This document shows positions 56,003 through 64,000 of a stretch of DNA of 64,000 nucleotides, in pieces. Numbering within the stretch: position 1 is the first letter of the stretch; each line of letters starts with the position of its first letter. The notes beneath the pieces were generated by a model. The model was not told the origin of the DNA and ran no database searches. It saw only the letters and a program-made list of their open reading frames with translations. Source of the stretch: Vibrio xiamenensis (lineage in GTDB: Bacteria; Pseudomonadota; Gammaproteobacteria; Enterobacterales; Vibrionaceae); NCBI RefSeq assembly GCF_900100015.1, contig NZ_FNDD01000008.1, positions 1 to 64,000 on the forward strand, read 5' to 3'. The position numbers and the translations under genes were made by a program.

Positions 56003-56914
56003 TTAAGCCATCTTGATGCCGTCAAGGTGGCTTTTACTTTGTTGGCGCGCGGTGGCAAAAAATGCTTGTAGATAGCGCTTGTTTTTATCGCTGTTGCGCG
56101 TTGCAGCAAACAGACGGCGCCATAACCCTTTGCCCAGCGGAATGCTGGTAATCAATCCTTGGCGAGAAAATTCGCTGATCGCCCAATTGGGCAGTGCCGA
56201 AACACCGAGTCCTGCCGACACCATTTGCACCAACATTAACGTGTTATCCGCTTGTTTCCATTTTGCAGGTTCGATACCGGCTGGATGGAGAAAGTGCTTA
56301 ACCACGTCAAGACGCTGTTTCTGTACTGGGTAGGAGAGCATGGTTTGATCGCGCAAGTCCTCCGGTTCAATGCAAGCGAGTTCGGCGAGCGGGTGGTTGG
56401 TTGCGGTGATAAGGCGCATTTCAAAATCAAATAACGGCTCATAATGCACTTCTGAGCGCGGCTGAATATCCGATGTGATCACTAAATCAAGCTCGCCATT
56501 CATCAGCGCCGGTAGGGGTTCAAAGCCAAAACCTGATGAAAAATCCAATGTCACGCTTGGCCAAGCAATTTGGTATTCCTTTAATGCTGGCATCAGCCAT
56601 TGAAAGCATGAGTGACATTCAATGGCCATGTGCAATCGGCCATTAACATCTTCTTTTAAACTCGCCAGTTCGTTCTCCGCTTTGGCTAAACGTGGCAGCA
56701 CGTCATTGGCCAAGTTCAACAGAATCTCACCTTCTGAGGTAAACCTCACAGGGCGTGTTTTGCGCAGGAACAGTTGCCCGCCGATGCGAGATTCCAGATC
56801 TTTGATTTGATGAGAAAGTGCGGATTGGGTGAGATGAAGCGCCGTTGCGGTGGCGGTAAGTGACCCTGTGTCGCGTAAAGAAGCTAATGTTTTCAGATGC
56901 TTCAATTCAATCAT
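56003..56914 (-). CDS. metR: LysR-family regulator of methionine synthesis MetR
   Basis: An N-terminal LysR helix-turn-helix (LKTLASLRDTGSLTATATALHLTQSALSHQIKDLE) and a C-terminal effector domain binding homocysteine. 303 residues; divergent from metE, the classic metR-metE arrangement, in which MetR activates metE. The last codons are overlapped by the terminator for the convergent DUF4250 gene. Confidence 0.94.
   Translation of the reverse strand: MIELKHLKTLASLRDTGSLTATATALHLTQSALSHQIKDLESRIGGQLFLRKTRPVRFTSEGEILLNLANDVLPRLAKAENELASLKEDVNGRLHMAIECHSCFQWLMPALKEYQIAWPSVTLDFSSGFGFEPLPALMNGELDLVITSDIQPRSEVHYEPLFDFEMRLITATNHPLAELACIEPEDLRDQTMLSYPVQKQRLDVVKHFLHPAGIEPAKWKQADNTLMLVQMVSAGLGVSALPNWAISEFSRQGLITSIPLGKGLWRRLFAATRNSDKNKRYLQAFFATARQQSKSHLDGIKMA
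56005..56036 (+). terminator. Terminator of DUF4250 gene, overlapping metR 3' end
   Basis: Arms AAGCCATCTTGA (56005-56016) and TCAAGGTGGCTT (56022-56033) with one wobble, followed by TTACTTT. The arms encode the last residues of MetR on the other strand. Confidence 0.65.
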
Positions 56915-56980
56915 GAAATCCTCTCAATCTAATCATATCAACATGATGAATCTTAACTTACGCGCTTTCTTTTACGTTGT

Positions 56981-56996
56981 AAACGTCTAGACGTCT
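56981..56996. promoter_or_regulatory. Tandem MetJ boxes, metR side
   Basis: AAACGTCT-AGACGTCT is two adjacent 8-bp met boxes (consensus AGACGTCT), the second perfect. MetJ with S-adenosylmethionine represses met genes by binding such tandem boxes. Located about 65 bp upstream of metR. Confidence 0.85.
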
Positions 56997-57133
56997 ATTT
57001 AATTTATAAATTCTAAAATGAGTCCTCTTGATTGTGATGATGTTTGCTTATGATGAACAAGCAAACATGAATGTATCTAATAAACAGGTTGAATAATTGG
57101 ACCTTGTTGCATGAGATGATTGCCAAGTAGTTT

Positions 57134-57149
57134 AGACGTCTAGATTGCT
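57134..57149. promoter_or_regulatory. MetJ boxes, metE side
   Basis: AGACGTCT-AGATTGCT: one perfect met box followed by a partial one, about 40 bp upstream of metE. Confidence 0.75.
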
Positions 57150-57187
57150 CAGTTGGCGAGCACTTATGATTAGCAAAGGATCTCTTT

Positions 57188-59467
57188 ATGACTACTACAA
57201 CGCATGTTTTGGGCTACCCACGTATCGGCAAACAGCGCGAGTTGAAATTCGCGTTAGAGAAATATTGGCGTAGCGAGATAGACCAAGACGCACTGCAAGC
57301 TGTTGGCAGCGCACTACGCGAAAACAGCTGGCAAACCCAAAGCGAGCTCAGTTTTGTCGCTGCTGGCGATTTTGCTTGGTATGACCATGTGCTGACGACT
57401 TCGTTATTACTTGGTCACGTGCCGAAACGTCATCGCCAAGGCGAGATTGACCTCGACACTCTGTTTCGCATCGGCCGCGGCAAGTCACAATGCAGCTGCG
57501 CAGGCTTTGCTGCCAGTGATATGACCAAATGGTTTAATACTAACTATCACTACATTGTGCCGGAGTTTAGCGCCGATGATGAGTTTTCACTGGCGTGGCC
57601 GCAGCTGTTTGAAGAAGTGAAACAAGCGCTGGATTTGGGCCACAAAGTTAAACCAGTGTTGCTTGGGCCGCTGAGTTATTTGTATTTGGGGAAAGAGGTC
57701 GAGCCTAGTTTTGAGCGTTTAAGTTTGTTGCCTAGACTGCTGCCGGTATACCAACAAATTCTCACCAAGTTACATCAGCTTGGCGTCACTTGGGTGCAGA
57801 CTGATGAGCCGATTTTGGCGCTTGATTTGGACGCGCGCTGGCTAGATGCATTTAAACCTGCGTATCAGGCGATTGATTGTGGGTTAAAAATCTTGCTCAC
57901 CACTTACTTCGATGCCATCGATAGTGTGTTTGAGCGCATTGTCGAGCTTAATGTCGACGGTATTCACATCGATTTGTCAGCGGCTGAACATCCGCTTCCG
58001 GCGCTGGTTAAAGCGCTTCCGGAACATTGGGTATTGTCAGCGGGAGTTGTTAATGGCCGTAATGTGTGGCGAGCCAACTTGAACGAAAAATTAGCTCAAT
58101 TGGGCGACATCAAAGCGTTACTCGGTGAACGGCTATGGATTGCCAGTTCATGTTCGCTATTGCACAGCCCGGTGGATTTGGAACTTGAGCGCGATTTAAC
58201 GCCTGAAACGCGTAGCTGGTTTGCGTTTGCTAAGCAGAAGGTGGCAGAAGTTGCGCTGCTAGGTCGAGCGTTGGATGGCGATGAAGCCGCGATACATGCG
58301 TGTCACCAATACAGTCAACCGATTATCGAGCGCGGAAGCGCCGAGCATGTCAACAAGCCCAATGTTCAGCAACGTGTTAACCGCATTAGCGCTGCAATGG
58401 CTGAGCGCAGCGCGCCTTACTCCGAGCGTGCCGCTCATCAAGCCGAAGTACTTAAGTTGCCGCTGCTGCCAACCACCACAATTGGCTCGTTTCCACAAAC
58501 CGGAGAAATTCGTTTGCAGCGCAGTGCGTATCGCAGCGGTAAGCTCAGTCAGGCTGACTACCAGCAAGCGATTAAAGGTCATATTCAAGATGCCGTCGCG
58601 CGCCAAGAAGCGCTCGATCTCGATGTGCTGGTGCATGGCGAAGCCGAGCGTAACGACATGGTGGAATATTTCGCCGAGCATCTTGCCGGTTTTCAAACGA
58701 CTCAGTTTGGTTGGGTGCAAAGTTATGGCTCGCGCTGCGTTAAGCCTGCGATTGTGGTCGCGGATATCGAACGTGAACAACCCATCACGGTGGAATGGAG
58801 CCGCTACGCCCAATCGTTAACCGCGAAGAAAATGAAGGGCATGTTGACCGGCCCAGTGACGATTTTATGTTGGACTTTTCCTCGCGAAGATATTTCTCGC
58901 CAGACCATTACCGAGCAGCTCGCATTAGCGCTGCGTGATGAAGTGGCGGACCTTCAGCAAGCTGGGATCGAGATTATCCAGATTGATGAACCGGCGATTC
59001 GCGAAGGTTTACCACTTAAAGTCAGTCAACATCAGGCCTACCTTGATTGGGCGGTGCGTGCGTTTAAGATTGCTGCAGGTAGCGCAGCGCCGCAAACTCA
59101 AATTCACACCCACATGTGTTATAGCGAGTTTAATGAGATCATCGAATCGGTAGCGGCTTTAGATGCGGACGTGATTACCATTGAGACTTCGCGCTCGAAT
59201 ATGGAACTTTTGCAAGCATTCGAGGAGTTTAACTATCCGAACGCGATTGGTCCGGGCGTGTATGACATTCATTCGCCAAATATTCCGCAAGTAGAATGGA
59301 TTGAAGGCTTGGTTGAAAAAGCGGCGCGTAAAATTCCGCTTCAGCGGTTGTGGGTCAATCCGGATTGCGGATTAAAAACGCGCACTTGGCCGGAGACGGA
59401 AGCGGCACTAACCAACTTAGTGCTGGCGGCAAAATCGTTACGTCGTAAATATGCGCAGTCGGCTTAA
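57188..59467 (+). CDS. metE: Cobalamin-independent methionine synthase
   Basis: MetE transfers a methyl group from 5-methyltetrahydropteroyl-glutamate to homocysteine. 759 residues: N-terminal domain ([20 protein letters not shown]) and catalytic C-terminal domain ([65 protein letters not shown] with the zinc His and Cys, NPDCGLKTR). AAAGGATCTCTTT precedes ATG 57188. Controlled by MetR and MetJ as shown by the sites upstream. Confidence 0.98.
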   Translation: MTTTTHVLGYPRIGKQRELKFALEKYWRSEIDQDALQAVGSALRENSWQTQSELSFVAAGDFAWYDHVLTTSLLLGHVPKRHRQGEIDLDTLFRIGRGKSQCSCAGFAASDMTKWFNTNYHYIVPEFSADDEFSLAWPQLFEEVKQALDLGHKVKPVLLGPLSYLYLGKEVEPSFERLSLLPRLLPVYQQILTKLHQLGVTWVQTDEPILALDLDARWLDAFKPAYQAIDCGLKILLTTYFDAIDSVFERIVELNVDGIHIDLSAAEHPLPALVKALPEHWVLSAGVVNGRNVWRANLNEKLAQLGDIKALLGERLWIASSCSLLHSPVDLELERDLTPETRSWFAFAKQKVAEVALLGRALDGDEAAIHACHQYSQPIIERGSAEHVNKPNVQQRVNRISAAMAERSAPYSERAAHQAEVLKLPLLPTTTIGSFPQTGEIRLQRSAYRSGKLSQADYQQAIKGHIQDAVARQEALDLDVLVHGEAERNDMVEYFAEHLAGFQTTQFGWVQSYGSRCVKPAIVVADIEREQPITVEWSRYAQSLTAKKMKGMLTGPVTILCWTFPREDISRQTITEQLALALRDEVADLQQAGIEIIQIDEPAIREGLPLKVSQHQAYLDWAVRAFKIAAGSAAPQTQIHTHMCYSEFNEIIESVAALDADVITIETSRSNMELLQAFEEFNYPNAIGPGVYDIHSPNIPQVEWIEGLVEKAARKIPLQRLWVNPDCGLKTRTWPETEAALTNLVLAAKSLRRKYAQSA

Positions 59468-59494
59468 GTGATAGGTTTGAGTGAATGACAATAA

Positions 59495-59517
59495 AAAGCC
59501 CCGCACAGCGGGGCTTT
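59495..59517 (+). terminator. Terminator of metE (shared with aspS)
   Basis: Arms AAAGCCCCGC (59495-59504) and GCGGGGCTTT (59508-59517) with a 3-nt loop. Confidence 0.85.
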
Positions 59518-59544
59518 AACATCGAATAACGTTTGGAACGTTGT

Positions 59545-59946
59545 TTATTCGATTGAGCTACAGGTGTCGTTGGTGATCAGTTGGTCAACCATCAATTGGC
59601 CACGGCTATTGCGCATTTTGATGCGATAACCGACACCCACTTCTAAGTTATTCTTGATGTCTTTGTTTGAGCAGTAGGTGTTGATGCTAGTACGCAAAAC
59701 GCTCTTAATTGGTTTCGCGTTTTTGGCATCATCGTTATACACCATCATGATCTCAATGATTGGGCCATGGGCATTGGCGCGCAGGATCGACAGTGGGCCG
59801 ACATCCATTGGCAGTTCGGCAGACAACATATTGGCGCGGCTGCTGGCAATCATTTCTAACTGACGTTGTTGTTCGCTGCTTGAGGAACATCCACCGAGCA
59901 TGGCAGCTAGCAGTGCAAATGCGCCTAAGCGATATAATCGTTTCAT
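59545..59946 (-). CDS. aspS: Type II secretion pilotin AspS/GspS-beta lipoprotein
   Basis: 133 residues. A lipoprotein signal ending LLAAMLGGC (lipobox LGGC) starts at ATG 59946. The mature domain has a Cys pair (TYCSNKD, NDTCSSIE) typical of the Vibrio pilotin that guides the GspD secretin to the outer membrane. The gene sits next to metE as in V. cholerae. One base separates its ATG from the yciI stop, so translation is probably coupled. Secretin genes are not in the window. Confidence 0.85.
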   Translation of the reverse strand: MKRLYRLGAFALLAAMLGGCSSSSEQQRQLEMIASSRANMLSAELPMDVGPLSILRANAHGPIIEIMMVYNDDAKNAKPIKSVLRTSINTYCSNKDIKNNLEVGVGYRIKMRNSRGQLMVDQLITNDTCSSIE

Positions 59947-59947
59947 A

Positions 59948-60244
59948 TTAAAATACTTTTTTATATGGCTTAACAATGACTTTGTGGTAAACGCCTGCGG
60001 CGACATAAGGGTCTGCGTCGGCCCATTGTTGTGCTTGTTGAAGAGACGGAAAGTCGGCAATCACGGTCGAACCGGTGAATCCGGCTTCACCTGGGTTGTC
60101 TGAGTCAATCGCTGGCAGTGGTCCAGCAGTCAAAAGACGGCCTTCATCTTGCAACTGTTGCAAGCGAGCTAAGTGTTTTTCTCGGACGCCCATGCGTTTT
60201 TCTAAAGAGTTTTCAACGTCTTGTGAAAAAATTACATACCACAT
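59948..60244 (-). CDS. yciI: YciI family protein
   Basis: 98 residues with the ferredoxin-like fold motif [31 protein letters not shown], the conserved His in EKHLA, and [22 protein letters not shown]. Small enzyme-like protein of unclear function. It lies directly upstream of aspS and downstream of yciA and yciB, a common enterobacterial and Vibrio cluster. Confidence 0.92.
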   Translation of the reverse strand: MWYVIFSQDVENSLEKRMGVREKHLARLQQLQDEGRLLTAGPLPAIDSDNPGEAGFTGSTVIADFPSLQQAQQWADADPYVAAGVYHKVIVKPYKKVF

Positions 60245-60339
60245 TGTTCATTTCCTTGTGCGCTCGACACGTGAGCGAATTAACCGATAGCCGTTACTTT
60301 ACCGAATATGCGGTGATTTTCACAGTCAATACTGAGAAA

Positions 60340-60741
60340 TCAAGCGCTTGTCTTAATCGGGCGAGGACGTCCTTCACCATCGATCGCGACATAGTTGAAC
60401 GTCGCTTCACAGACCTGAAAGCGTTCGCCAACGCCATCGGCTTTGACGGGTTTTACCCAAACTTCAAGGTTCATTTCCATCGATGTACGACCGATGCGAG
60501 TGCACTCACCGTAGCAACATACCACATCGCCGACTCGAACGGGTTTTTTAAAGGTGATACTTGAGACCGAGACGGTCACAATTCGACCAGATGAGATCTC
60601 TTTTGCCAATATGCCACCGGCTAAGTCGAGCTGTGACATGATCCAACCGCCAAAAATATCACCGTTGGCGTTGGTATCGGCAGGCATTGCCAGAGTGCGA
60701 AGAATCATTTGGCCCTTTGGGGTATTGTTTTCTGAGCTCAT
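60340..60741 (-). CDS. yciA: Acyl-CoA thioesterase YciA
   Basis: A hot-dog-fold thioesterase: RTLAMPADTNANGDIFGGWIMSQLDLAGG is the signature with catalytic Asn/Asp region, and VRVGDVVCCYGECTRIGRTSMEMNLEVW follows. It hydrolyses a broad range of acyl-CoAs in the cytosol. ATG 60741 (MSSENNTPKG) is preferred; another ATG lies five codons upstream. Confidence 0.93.
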   Translation of the reverse strand: MSSENNTPKGQMILRTLAMPADTNANGDIFGGWIMSQLDLAGGILAKEISSGRIVTVSVSSITFKKPVRVGDVVCCYGECTRIGRTSMEMNLEVWVKPVKADGVGERFQVCEATFNYVAIDGEGRPRPIKTSA

Positions 60742-60829
60742 AAAATAGACATCCATTACATAATAAAACAGCGACCGATAGGCCGCTGAAAAATAATACC
60801 TTTTACAAAGCCTTAGCGGCTTTTAGTGG

Positions 60830-61390
60830 TTAATCCACTTTATTGTCTTTAGGTAGTGATTTTTTATCTTTAGGTAGATAACGATAAATGTACACGCCTG
60901 TTAGCAGAGTGAAAAGAAAAGTTGCTGCTAGCAGACCAAAGACTTTGAAGTTGACCCAAACATCTTGCGATAAATGGAAGGCAACGTAAATATTCAGCGC
61001 GGCGCATATGGAGAAAAAGCCAACCCAAGCCCAGGTAATACGGGTCCATACCGCGTCGGGTAATTCGATCTCTTTACCCAGCATACTTTTTATCGCGGAT
61101 TTACCAATTAGGTGGCTAATAGCCAGAGCTGCCGCTAAAACGGCATAAACAATGGTGACTTTCCATTTAATGAAGTCGGCGTCATGCAAAATGAGCGTCA
61201 TGCTGCCAAAGACCGCGACCATCACAAAAGTGATGAGCTGCATTTTCTCGACTTTTTTGTAAAGCAGGTAAAGAACCACGATTTGAAGGGCAGATGCGAC
61301 AATCAAAGCGCCGGTGGCGACGTAGATGTCGTACATCTTGTAGAGGATAAAAAATACTATTAGTGGAATAAAATCAATAATTTGTTTCAT
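60830..61390 (-). CDS. yciB: YciB inner-membrane protein (septation protein A/IspZ family)
   Basis: 186 residues with five or six helices: [30 protein letters not shown] and [37 protein letters not shown] are family stretches. The C-terminus is charged ([14 protein letters not shown]). YciB interacts with cell elongation and division proteins in E. coli. Follows yciA's promoter region and is probably transcribed with it. Confidence 0.93.
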   Translation of the reverse strand: MKQIIDFIPLIVFFILYKMYDIYVATGALIVASALQIVVLYLLYKKVEKMQLITFVMVAVFGSMTLILHDADFIKWKVTIVYAVLAAALAISHLIGKSAIKSMLGKEIELPDAVWTRITWAWVGFFSICAALNIYVAFHLSQDVWVNFKVFGLLAATFLFTLLTGVYIYRYLPKDKKSLPKDNKVD

Positions 61391-61423
61391 TATTTGTTCG
61401 CTACTGGGTTACTGCGTTGGTCA

Positions 61424-61451
61424 CAGTCTAACGAAACTTTCCGTTAGACTG
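61424..61451. other. Hairpin between yciB and the GemA-like gene
   Basis: CAGTCTAACG (61424-61433) and CGTTAGACTG (61442-61451) form a perfect 10-bp stem with an 8-nt loop. No T-run follows on either strand. Confidence 0.5.
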
Positions 61452-61485
61452 AATAGCCAGTGACAGTTAGAAACAAATAAAGCCG

Positions 61486-61743
61486 TTATTTTGCGGTGCT
61501 GAATATCGGCAAATGGGCGATTTGGTTCTTGATGTCTTCCAAGTAACCTTCGTTCTTAAGCCCACAAAGGGTATGTTTCAATTCGTCGTCCGTCATGCTG
61601 AAACAACTGGATTTGCCAGTGATCATGTAGAGGTATTCGTGATAAGCCAATTCGGTGAATTGGCCCATACGGTCAACCAGTAAACTCTTCATGCCATGAT
61701 GGATTAGGCGGTAATAGGTATGTCTATAAATATCCACAACCAA
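61486..61743 (-). CDS. Small protein resembling the DUF1018/GemA domain
   Basis: 85 residues. The stretch YHEYLYMITGKSSCFSMTDDELKHTLCGLKNEGY resembles the GemA (DUF1018) motif of Mu-like phages, where a helix with Tyr precedes TGKSS and a second helix. Nothing phage-related surrounds it, and the usual upstream part of GemA is missing, so it is a domesticated or distantly related stand-alone version. Similarity was judged by eye. Function unknown. Confidence 0.6.
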   Translation of the reverse strand: MVVDIYRHTYYRLIHHGMKSLLVDRMGQFTELAYHEYLYMITGKSSCFSMTDDELKHTLCGLKNEGYLEDIKNQIAHLPIFSTAK

Positions 61744-61831
61744 TGTCCTCTTGATAGTGACGAGTCAGTTATTCGTCACGATTAGACTACTGGTGTTTTA
61801 AAAGCATATTCGATGCCAGATCATGAAGAGT

Positions 61832-64000
61832 TTATGACGAGTAACTGGTTTCGTGATCTTCGATCCATTGCGACATGACGTGCTTTAAATCTTCTTTGGT
61901 CGTGGGTTTGGTTAAACGTCCATCCATCAAATTGGTGATCAGCTCAAGTTCGCGTTCGCCAGACTCACCAGAAAGCGCGATGACGGGAGTATTTGGGCTG
62001 AGCTGTTTAATACGTGTTGCGGCTTCAAAGCCGTTCATAACAGGCATTTGAATGTCCATGATCACCAGATCGATCGGATTGTTGTGGAAAATTTCTACCG
62101 CAACTTTGCCGTTATTGGCCTGAATGACATCATAGCCAAGCTGTTGCAAATAAAGAGTGACCATAGCACGTTGCACTTCTTTATCGTCGACGACCAGCAC
62201 CGTTTTGTGGCAATTTTCCGGGCCTTCTGCATGATTATAGGGAGCCAACGCATCGTGACTCGAACTTGGCCCTATCTCCATTTCTGGCGTCGATTCTTCA
62301 TTGATGGTGCTTAATGATAGCGCCGGGAAAGTGAGGTGAAACTCGGTGTACTTTCCGTATTCAGAGTGGCAAGAAATGGTGCCGCCAAATGAGTTCATTA
62401 CCCGCGAGCAATAGCCTAGGCCAAGTCCGCTGCCTCCAGATTTGTTGTAACTGTAGAAATCGTCAAATATCTGCCTTTTCACCGACTCATGAATACCCGG
62501 ACCTGTGTCTCGAAAGATCACCACGTTTTCATGAAAACGTGAGACGGTTTGGATATCAATTTGGCTGTCGGGGAAGGAGTCAAAATAGTAAATGGCGTTA
62601 CGCAGCAAGTTAAACACCACAAAGTTAAATAGCGTGTCATTGACGCGCACCGAAAAATCGCTGTCGGTATGCAGGTGAATACGTCGTTTGATCTGCTCGC
62701 TTTCAAAACCGAACTGGTTGATGGCTTGCATTAACAAACGTTTTATTGATGACACCGCCATCGGCTCTTGCGAAAACGACGAGGTGCTAACTTCTCGCAA
62801 AATGATGTCGATCAGTTGTTTACCGCGGCGAATCGAGGCTTTGCCACTTTCGACCTCGTTGAGTAGCGTTTCTAAACTGGCATTGGTCTGCAGTTGAATT
62901 TGCAGTTTTTCTAAGTGCAATTGCAACTGGGCAAGGGGGTTACGCATCTCATGGGCGATCGAATTTGCCAATGCTTGAGACTGACGCACGCGTCGATCGG
63001 AGTTGATGTAATACTGGGCTTGTTCAAGCACCTTTTTCAGCGCGATTAACTCTTCGTTCGAGTACATCTGGCCGTTGGTTTTATGGGTGGCGATCAGTAA
63101 GTGGGAGATAACATGGCTGTTATCAAACATCGGCATGATGATCGCCGCATCACTTTCGCTCATTTTTTCATGCAGTTCGCCAAGTTTGCCTTTGGTCACC
63201 GAGCCGTCGAGTTTGTCTTGCAATTCCTCAATGATCAGCGCGTCTTGGTTGCGGCTGAGATAATCGATATATAAGTCTTCGCCAGGACTCTTTTTGACCA
63301 AATGCATTTGGCTGGCAGGCACGTTCAGAAGCTCGGCCAATTTCGCTAACGCGTCCGGCGGCGATTTTTGAAATTCCGTGACCAAGGCATAGATCTGTTC
63401 AGTCGGAGACAGCGGCGAATTATAAATCATCAAACTGGTATATTGCTTTACGCGGCTGTAGAGCGGTTGCCAGGTAATGCCGAGCACAAAGCTGTATAAG
63501 ATGATGATGTCGTACTTGATGCCGTTTGATTCGGTAAAAAAGAACAAAGGGAAAATATAAATCGCACAGGTGACCGCGGCGGTAAGCAACAAATAACTCA
63601 TATAGCGCGTGCTGTAAAAACGGGAAGTCAGCAGCGCGTAGCCGGTTATCAACATTTCACTGATCGACAGAGCAGGAGGTAGCCATGTCAGCGAGAAATC
63701 GCCAACGAACATAGTGACGCCAAGCTGAATAATGCCAGTTGAGACCATAAAGATGATCATGCCTGCGACCATAAAGTTGACGCGAGTTTTGCTCAACCGG
63801 TTACCGACGCCGCGCAAAGAGATCAAATTAATCAGGGTTAAAAACACTAAAGCGGTCAAGGTTAAGAAAAACAGTGAGGTGTAATTACCAAAATGAATCA
63901 CAAACTCACTCGGCGCCGTGATGTCGACGTATTGCACCGTCAGTTCTGGGATCAAATTGATGCCGAGTGACAATACGGTCAACGCGGTTAATAAGGTGTA
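61832..64000 (-). CDS. Hybrid sensor histidine kinase/response regulator, LuxN/CqsS-like, 5' truncated
   Basis: The frame is open to the window edge, so the N-terminus is missing. What remains has about six membrane helices, a linker with PLSPTEQIYALVTEFQ, a histidine kinase core (SIAHEMRNPLAQLQLHLEKL with phospho-His, NLLRNAIYYF, DTGPGI, GSGLGLGYCSRV) and a C-terminal receiver (VVDDKEVQ, phospho-acceptor Asp in VIMDIQMPVMNG, TKPTT lysine region). Membrane-bound multi-helix sensors of this layout detect quorum-sensing signals in Vibrio and pass phosphate to LuxU, but the ligand and even the role are unproven here. Confidence 0.8.
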   Translation of the reverse strand, partial: YTLLTALTVLSLGINLIPELTVQYVDITAPSEFVIHFGNYTSLFFLTLTALVFLTLINLISLRGVGNRLSKTRVNFMVAGMIIFMVSTGIIQLGVTMFVGDFSLTWLPPALSISEMLITGYALLTSRFYSTRYMSYLLLTAAVTCAIYIFPLFFFTESNGIKYDIIILYSFVLGITWQPLYSRVKQYTSLMIYNSPLSPTEQIYALVTEFQKSPPDALAKLAELLNVPASQMHLVKKSPGEDLYIDYLSRNQDALIIEELQDKLDGSVTKGKLGELHEKMSESDAAIIMPMFDNSHVISHLLIATHKTNGQMYSNEELIALKKVLEQAQYYINSDRRVRQSQALANSIAHEMRNPLAQLQLHLEKLQIQLQTNASLETLLNEVESGKASIRRGKQLIDIILREVSTSSFSQEPMAVSSIKRLLMQAINQFGFESEQIKRRIHLHTDSDFSVRVNDTLFNFVVFNLLRNAIYYFDSFPDSQIDIQTVSRFHENVVIFRDTGPGIHESVKRQIFDDFYSYNKSGGSGLGLGYCSRVMNSFGGTISCHSEYGKYTEFHLTFPALSLSTINEESTPEMEIGPSSSHDALAPYNHAEGPENCHKTVLVVDDKEVQRAMVTLYLQQLGYDVIQANNGKVAVEIFHNNPIDLVIMDIQMPVMNGFEAATRIKQLSPNTPVIALSGESGERELELITNLMDGRLTKPTTKEDLKHVMSQWIEDHETSYSS

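Noticed and set aside
58259..58813. 184-aa minus-strand and 181-aa plus-strand frames inside metE
   Set aside because: Both overlap the well-conserved catalytic part of metE in other frames; no independent evidence.

Overview
The window looks like a piece of a Vibrio main chromosome. Several gene neighbourhoods match, from my knowledge of V. cholerae and relatives, those of this genus: the citAB/oadBAG/citS block divergent from citCDEFXG, FabV as enoyl-ACP reductase, psrA-fadE, tfoX followed by a small outer-membrane protein gene, metR-metE-aspS-yciI, and a LuxN/CqsS-type hybrid kinase. The species cannot be fixed from the sequence alone. I saw no tRNA, rRNA, CRISPR array or prophage. Apart from a truncated IS200-type transposase at the left edge, the window is ordinary chromosome with a few accessory metabolic cassettes.

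Layout. 1-420: right end of an IS200/IS605-like element and a 7-bp tandem repeat. 429-2161: hemB and, divergent from it, a run of very small reading frames leading into an unknown Cys/His-rich protein. 2187-15792: citrate fermentation locus. A leftward unit citS-oadG-oadA-oadB-citA-citB (import, Na+-pumping oxaloacetate decarboxylase, two-component control) is divergent from a rightward unit citC-D-E-F-X-G plus a DUF5718 gene that carries a frameshift. 16122-22229: acetyltransferase, orphan AAA ATPase, two EamA exporters, DUF2789, GST and an SDR, with two short tandem-repeat tracts. 22375-30142: leftward rhamnose/rhamnogalacturonide cassette (TRAP transporter, GH105 hydrolase, rhaA, rhaD, rhaS) with no rhamnulokinase gene. 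30487-32670: DUF3581, DUF1496 and a PLP-dependent deaminase-like enzyme.

33037-37484: fatty-acid block (psrA-fadE with FadR-like and PsrA-like operators, then fabV). 37628-39735: ybjL-type transporter and grxA. 39999-46640: iron-type alcohol dehydrogenase with an altered metal ligand, hexR, panP, a periplasmic protein, lysO and an HDOD protein. 46967-52502: tfoX behind a hairpin that pairs its ribosome-binding site, an outer-membrane barrel protein, a DUF945 protein, serC and a PotD-like binding protein. 52558-64000: YgiQ radical SAM protein, a membrane protein, DUF4250, metR/metE with MetJ boxes, aspS, yciI, yciA, yciB, a GemA-like small protein and the 5'-truncated hybrid kinase.

Nothing here is a clear new defence or mobile system. 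The most interesting signals are the DUF5718 gene at the end of the citrate lyase operon (possible FAH-fold oxaloacetate-handling enzyme, here frameshifted), the small-ORF cluster upstream of 1820, a minus-strand terminator between psrA and the PLP-enzyme gene that implies an attenuator or small RNA, the tfoX translational hairpin, and the metal-ligand change in the alcohol dehydrogenase.
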